A stretch of 64,000 nucleotides of DNA from Chlamydiales bacterium. GTDB lineage: Bacteria; Chlamydiota; Chlamydiia; Chlamydiales; JARBTQ01. The notes below the pieces were generated by a model. That model had not been told where the DNA came from, did no database searches, and saw only the letters and a list, made by a program, of their open reading frames with translations. Positions 61,605 to 64,000 of the stretch are shown piece after piece (positions within the stretch are counted from its first letter, which is position 1; every line of letters begins with the position of its first letter). Where the stretch lies: contig JARBTQ010000002.1 in NCBI GenBank assembly GCA_029240075.1, positions 1 through 64,000 of the forward strand, given 5' to 3'. A program made the translations under genes and the position numbers.

Positions 61605-63863
61605 ATGGAATTAAGCTCTTTAAATACTGAGCAGCAAGTCGCTGCCACTCATGTCGAAGGTCCTCTTCTTGTTTTAGCGGGAGCGGGTTCTGGTAAAACA
61701 CGTATTGTAACTCATAGGATTATTTATTTGTTAGAGATGGGAGTACCTGCTTCCCGCATTTTAGGGGTGACTTTTACCAACAAAGCTGCGGCTGAGATGC
61801 GGGAACGTGTAAAGAGTATGACAAGTCAACAGGTCTTTATCTCGACATTCCATAGCTTAGGAGCTCGTATTTTAAGAGAATCTATTCAGGCACTTGGCTA
61901 TCAGAATAACTTTATTATTTATGACGAAGAGGATTGCCAAAAGGTGATTGGAGGAGCTCTAAAATCATTGGGTGTCAATGATAAGGAGCTGACTCCAAAG
62001 ATCTTCAAGCAACTGATATCAAATGCTAAAGGGCAGTTGCTGCACGCTGAAAATTTGGAGCCCGAGGGCAATTCAAAGAGAGACAAACTTTTACCAGAAA
62101 TCTATCGTCTTTACCAAAGTAAATTGAAGGAGGCTAATGCACTCGATTTTGATGACCTTCTGTTCTTAACTGTTCGTTTATTTAAAGAGCATCCTAAAAT
62201 CGCTGAGTACTATCAAAGTAAGTGGTCGTTTGTATTGATCGATGAATACCAAGATACAAATTTTGCTCAATACTTAATTGTCAGAACTTTGGTAGAGAAG
62301 TCAAAAAATCTTTTTGTTGTGGGCGATCCTGATCAATCAATTTATTCCTGGCGAGGAGCTGATATCAACAATATTTTAAACTTTGAGCAAGATTATCCCG
62401 GTGCTAAGGTGGTAATGTTAGAGCAAAATTACCGTAGTACAAGTACCATTTTAAATGCGGCGAATGCTGTCATCAAGCTGAACCAGCAAAGGTACGAAAA
62501 GAATTTGTGGAGTACCAAAGGGCAAGGGGAAAAGATCTATTTTCATCAGGCGGAGAGTGACCAGTTAGAAGCGCGGTTTGTCGCTGAAAAAATTGCGTAC
62601 CACAAGCGGCAGGGGATCTCACTGAATGAAATGGTAATATTTTATCGCACCAACTTTCAATCCCGTACGTTTGAGGATGCTCTTTTACAATCTGATATTC
62701 CGTATGTTGTTGTTGGGGGGATCTCTTTCTATCAAAGGCGTGAAATTAAAGACATTTTGGCTTATTTGCGTATTGCGCAGGGGTGTAACGATCTGGTCTC
62801 ATTTGCTCGTACAGTAAACATTCCTAAGAGAGGACTAGGGGATGTCTTCATTGAAAAGATGATGCTTGCTTCACAGCAGCTGCAACTCTCTATTTTCAAT
62901 GTCAGTTTAGCAATCGTGAATAATGATCCTGTCATTACTAATATAGGGTTGAAGGTAAGTGCTAAGCAAAAAGAAGCTTTAAAAGAGTATACTGACGCTA
63001 TTGTAACCGTGCGACTGGCTGCAGAGCGAGATTCCTTAAAAGCAGCAGTTGAAGCAGCAATCAAGCAAACAAGGTATTTGGTCTACCTTAAAGAGGACCC
63101 AGAGACTTATGATGATCGCAAAGAGAACTTGAATGAACTGATTTCTAAAGCTGCAGAGTGGGAAGCGGCTACGGAAAATCCATCTCTCACAGCTTTCTTA
63201 GAAGATTTAACCCTCAAAACAAATCTCGAGGAGGGGGAAGTTGAATTAGAACGTGTTAGTTTGATGACAATCCATAATGGAAAAGGGCTAGAGTTTAAAG
63301 TTGCCTTTTTAGTTGGAATGGAGGAGGAGCTTTTTCCCCATGTCAATTCGCGCAATTCAATCAGCGAATTGGAAGAGGAGCGACGCCTCTGTTACGTAGG
63401 GATGACACGCGCTAAAGAGGTCCTCTATTTTAGTACGGCTCAATTTCGTTATTTATGGGGTAATTTGCGGACAATGCGACCAAGTCGCTTCTTAAAAGAG
63501 GTGCCTAAGGAGTATATGCAAAAAACAAGATCCAGCTATAGTTATGATGACTTTGATGAAAACGATGATGAAGAAAGGGATAGAAACAAATACTCTCGTT
63601 TTAGTTACAGCGATAATAAAGAGTACGGCTCTGATATTTATAGCCCTCCAGCGAGTATCAAATCAAAACCTGTTGCGGTAAACATTATAGAAGATTATAA
63701 AGTTGGAGACCGAGTTTTCCATGCTACTTTTGGTGAAGGGGCTATTCAAGAGATCACTTCTGGAGCATTGGGAGAGATGTATAAGATTTTATTTGATAAA
63801 GATAAATCTCTGCGAACCCTAGTTGCTAAGTATGCTAATTTAATTAAGCGGCACAAAAGATAG
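61605..63863 (+). CDS. pcrA: ATP-dependent DNA helicase UvrD/PcrA
   Basis: LNTEQQVAATHVEGPLLVLAGAGSGKTRIVTHRI; DEYQDTNFAQYLIV; GDPDQSIYSWRGADI; C-term YKVGDRVFHATFGEGAI. Confidence 0.95.
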   Translation: MELSSLNTEQQVAATHVEGPLLVLAGAGSGKTRIVTHRIIYLLEMGVPASRILGVTFTNKAAAEMRERVKSMTSQQVFISTFHSLGARILRESIQALGYQNNFIIYDEEDCQKVIGGALKSLGVNDKELTPKIFKQLISNAKGQLLHAENLEPEGNSKRDKLLPEIYRLYQSKLKEANALDFDDLLFLTVRLFKEHPKIAEYYQSKWSFVLIDEYQDTNFAQYLIVRTLVEKSKNLFVVGDPDQSIYSWRGADINNILNFEQDYPGAKVVMLEQNYRSTSTILNAANAVIKLNQQRYEKNLWSTKGQGEKIYFHQAESDQLEARFVAEKIAYHKRQGISLNEMVIFYRTNFQSRTFEDALLQSDIPYVVVGGISFYQRREIKDILAYLRIAQGCNDLVSFARTVNIPKRGLGDVFIEKMMLASQQLQLSIFNVSLAIVNNDPVITNIGLKVSAKQKEALKEYTDAIVTVRLAAERDSLKAAVEAAIKQTRYLVYLKEDPETYDDRKENLNELISKAAEWEAATENPSLTAFLEDLTLKTNLEEGEVELERVSLMTIHNGKGLEFKVAFLVGMEEELFPHVNSRNSISELEEERRLCYVGMTRAKEVLYFSTAQFRYLWGNLRTMRPSRFLKEVPKEYMQKTRSSYSYDDFDENDDEERDRNKYSRFSYSDNKEYGSDIYSPPASIKSKPVAVNIIEDYKVGDRVFHATFGEGAIQEITSGALGEMYKILFDKDKSLRTLVAKYANLIKRHKR

Positions 63864-63964
63864 CATAATTGCGAAACTCTTAAAATAACGCAAATGAAAC
63901 AAAGACTAAGAGCTATAACTGTTCAGAAATAAGCGCAGTCCTTGTAGGGATACAACAAAACTAG

Positions 63965-63984
63965 CCCCTCACTTTAGTGTGGGG
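63965..63984. repeat. Imperfect palindrome, candidate IS200/IS605-type end
   Basis: CCCCTCACT-TT-AGTGTGGGG (8/9 paired) followed by GATGGATGATAAT. Confidence 0.35.
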
Positions 63985-64000
63985 GATGGATGATAATATA

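Overview
The window looks like chromosomal DNA of a low-GC chlamydia, probably an environmental or amoeba-associated lineage (inferred from protein recognition, no search run). Its left 26 kb is a type III secretion (T3SS) locus on the minus strand: CdsO-, CT668-, CdsG-, CdsF-, CdsE- and CdsD-like genes, a CesT-type chaperone, and then a long tightly packed run ending in LcrH-, CopB- and CopD-like translocator genes. The unusual part is what travels with the translocators. There are four large paralogues (867-1009 aa) with an N-terminal DUF4347-like domain that keeps an HG...(A/S)C dyad resembling clan CD (caspase/CHAT-like) peptidases; three of them also carry a LamG-like domain, and all four share a C-terminal WWEG motif plus helical tail. 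Also in the run are two paralogous proteins at the position where LcrV-type tip genes occur, and three small proteins with a shared basic/Trp C-terminus. The rest is mostly housekeeping: yajC, groES-groEL with a CIRCE-like operator, a HI0933-like flavoprotein, a DEAD-box helicase with an SR-like tail, a LysM lipoprotein, pgk, nfo, asnS, a degenerate EEP-family protein, tolB, dus, a class 3 lipase, recB, recD, tRNA-Ser, lepA, rodA, metK and uvrD/pcrA. A decaying tandem array of F-box/LRR-type genes lies near 59.3-61.5 kb: one intact, one interrupted by a single in-frame TGA, and one 3' relic. All calls were made by eye from sequence and the supplied ORF track.
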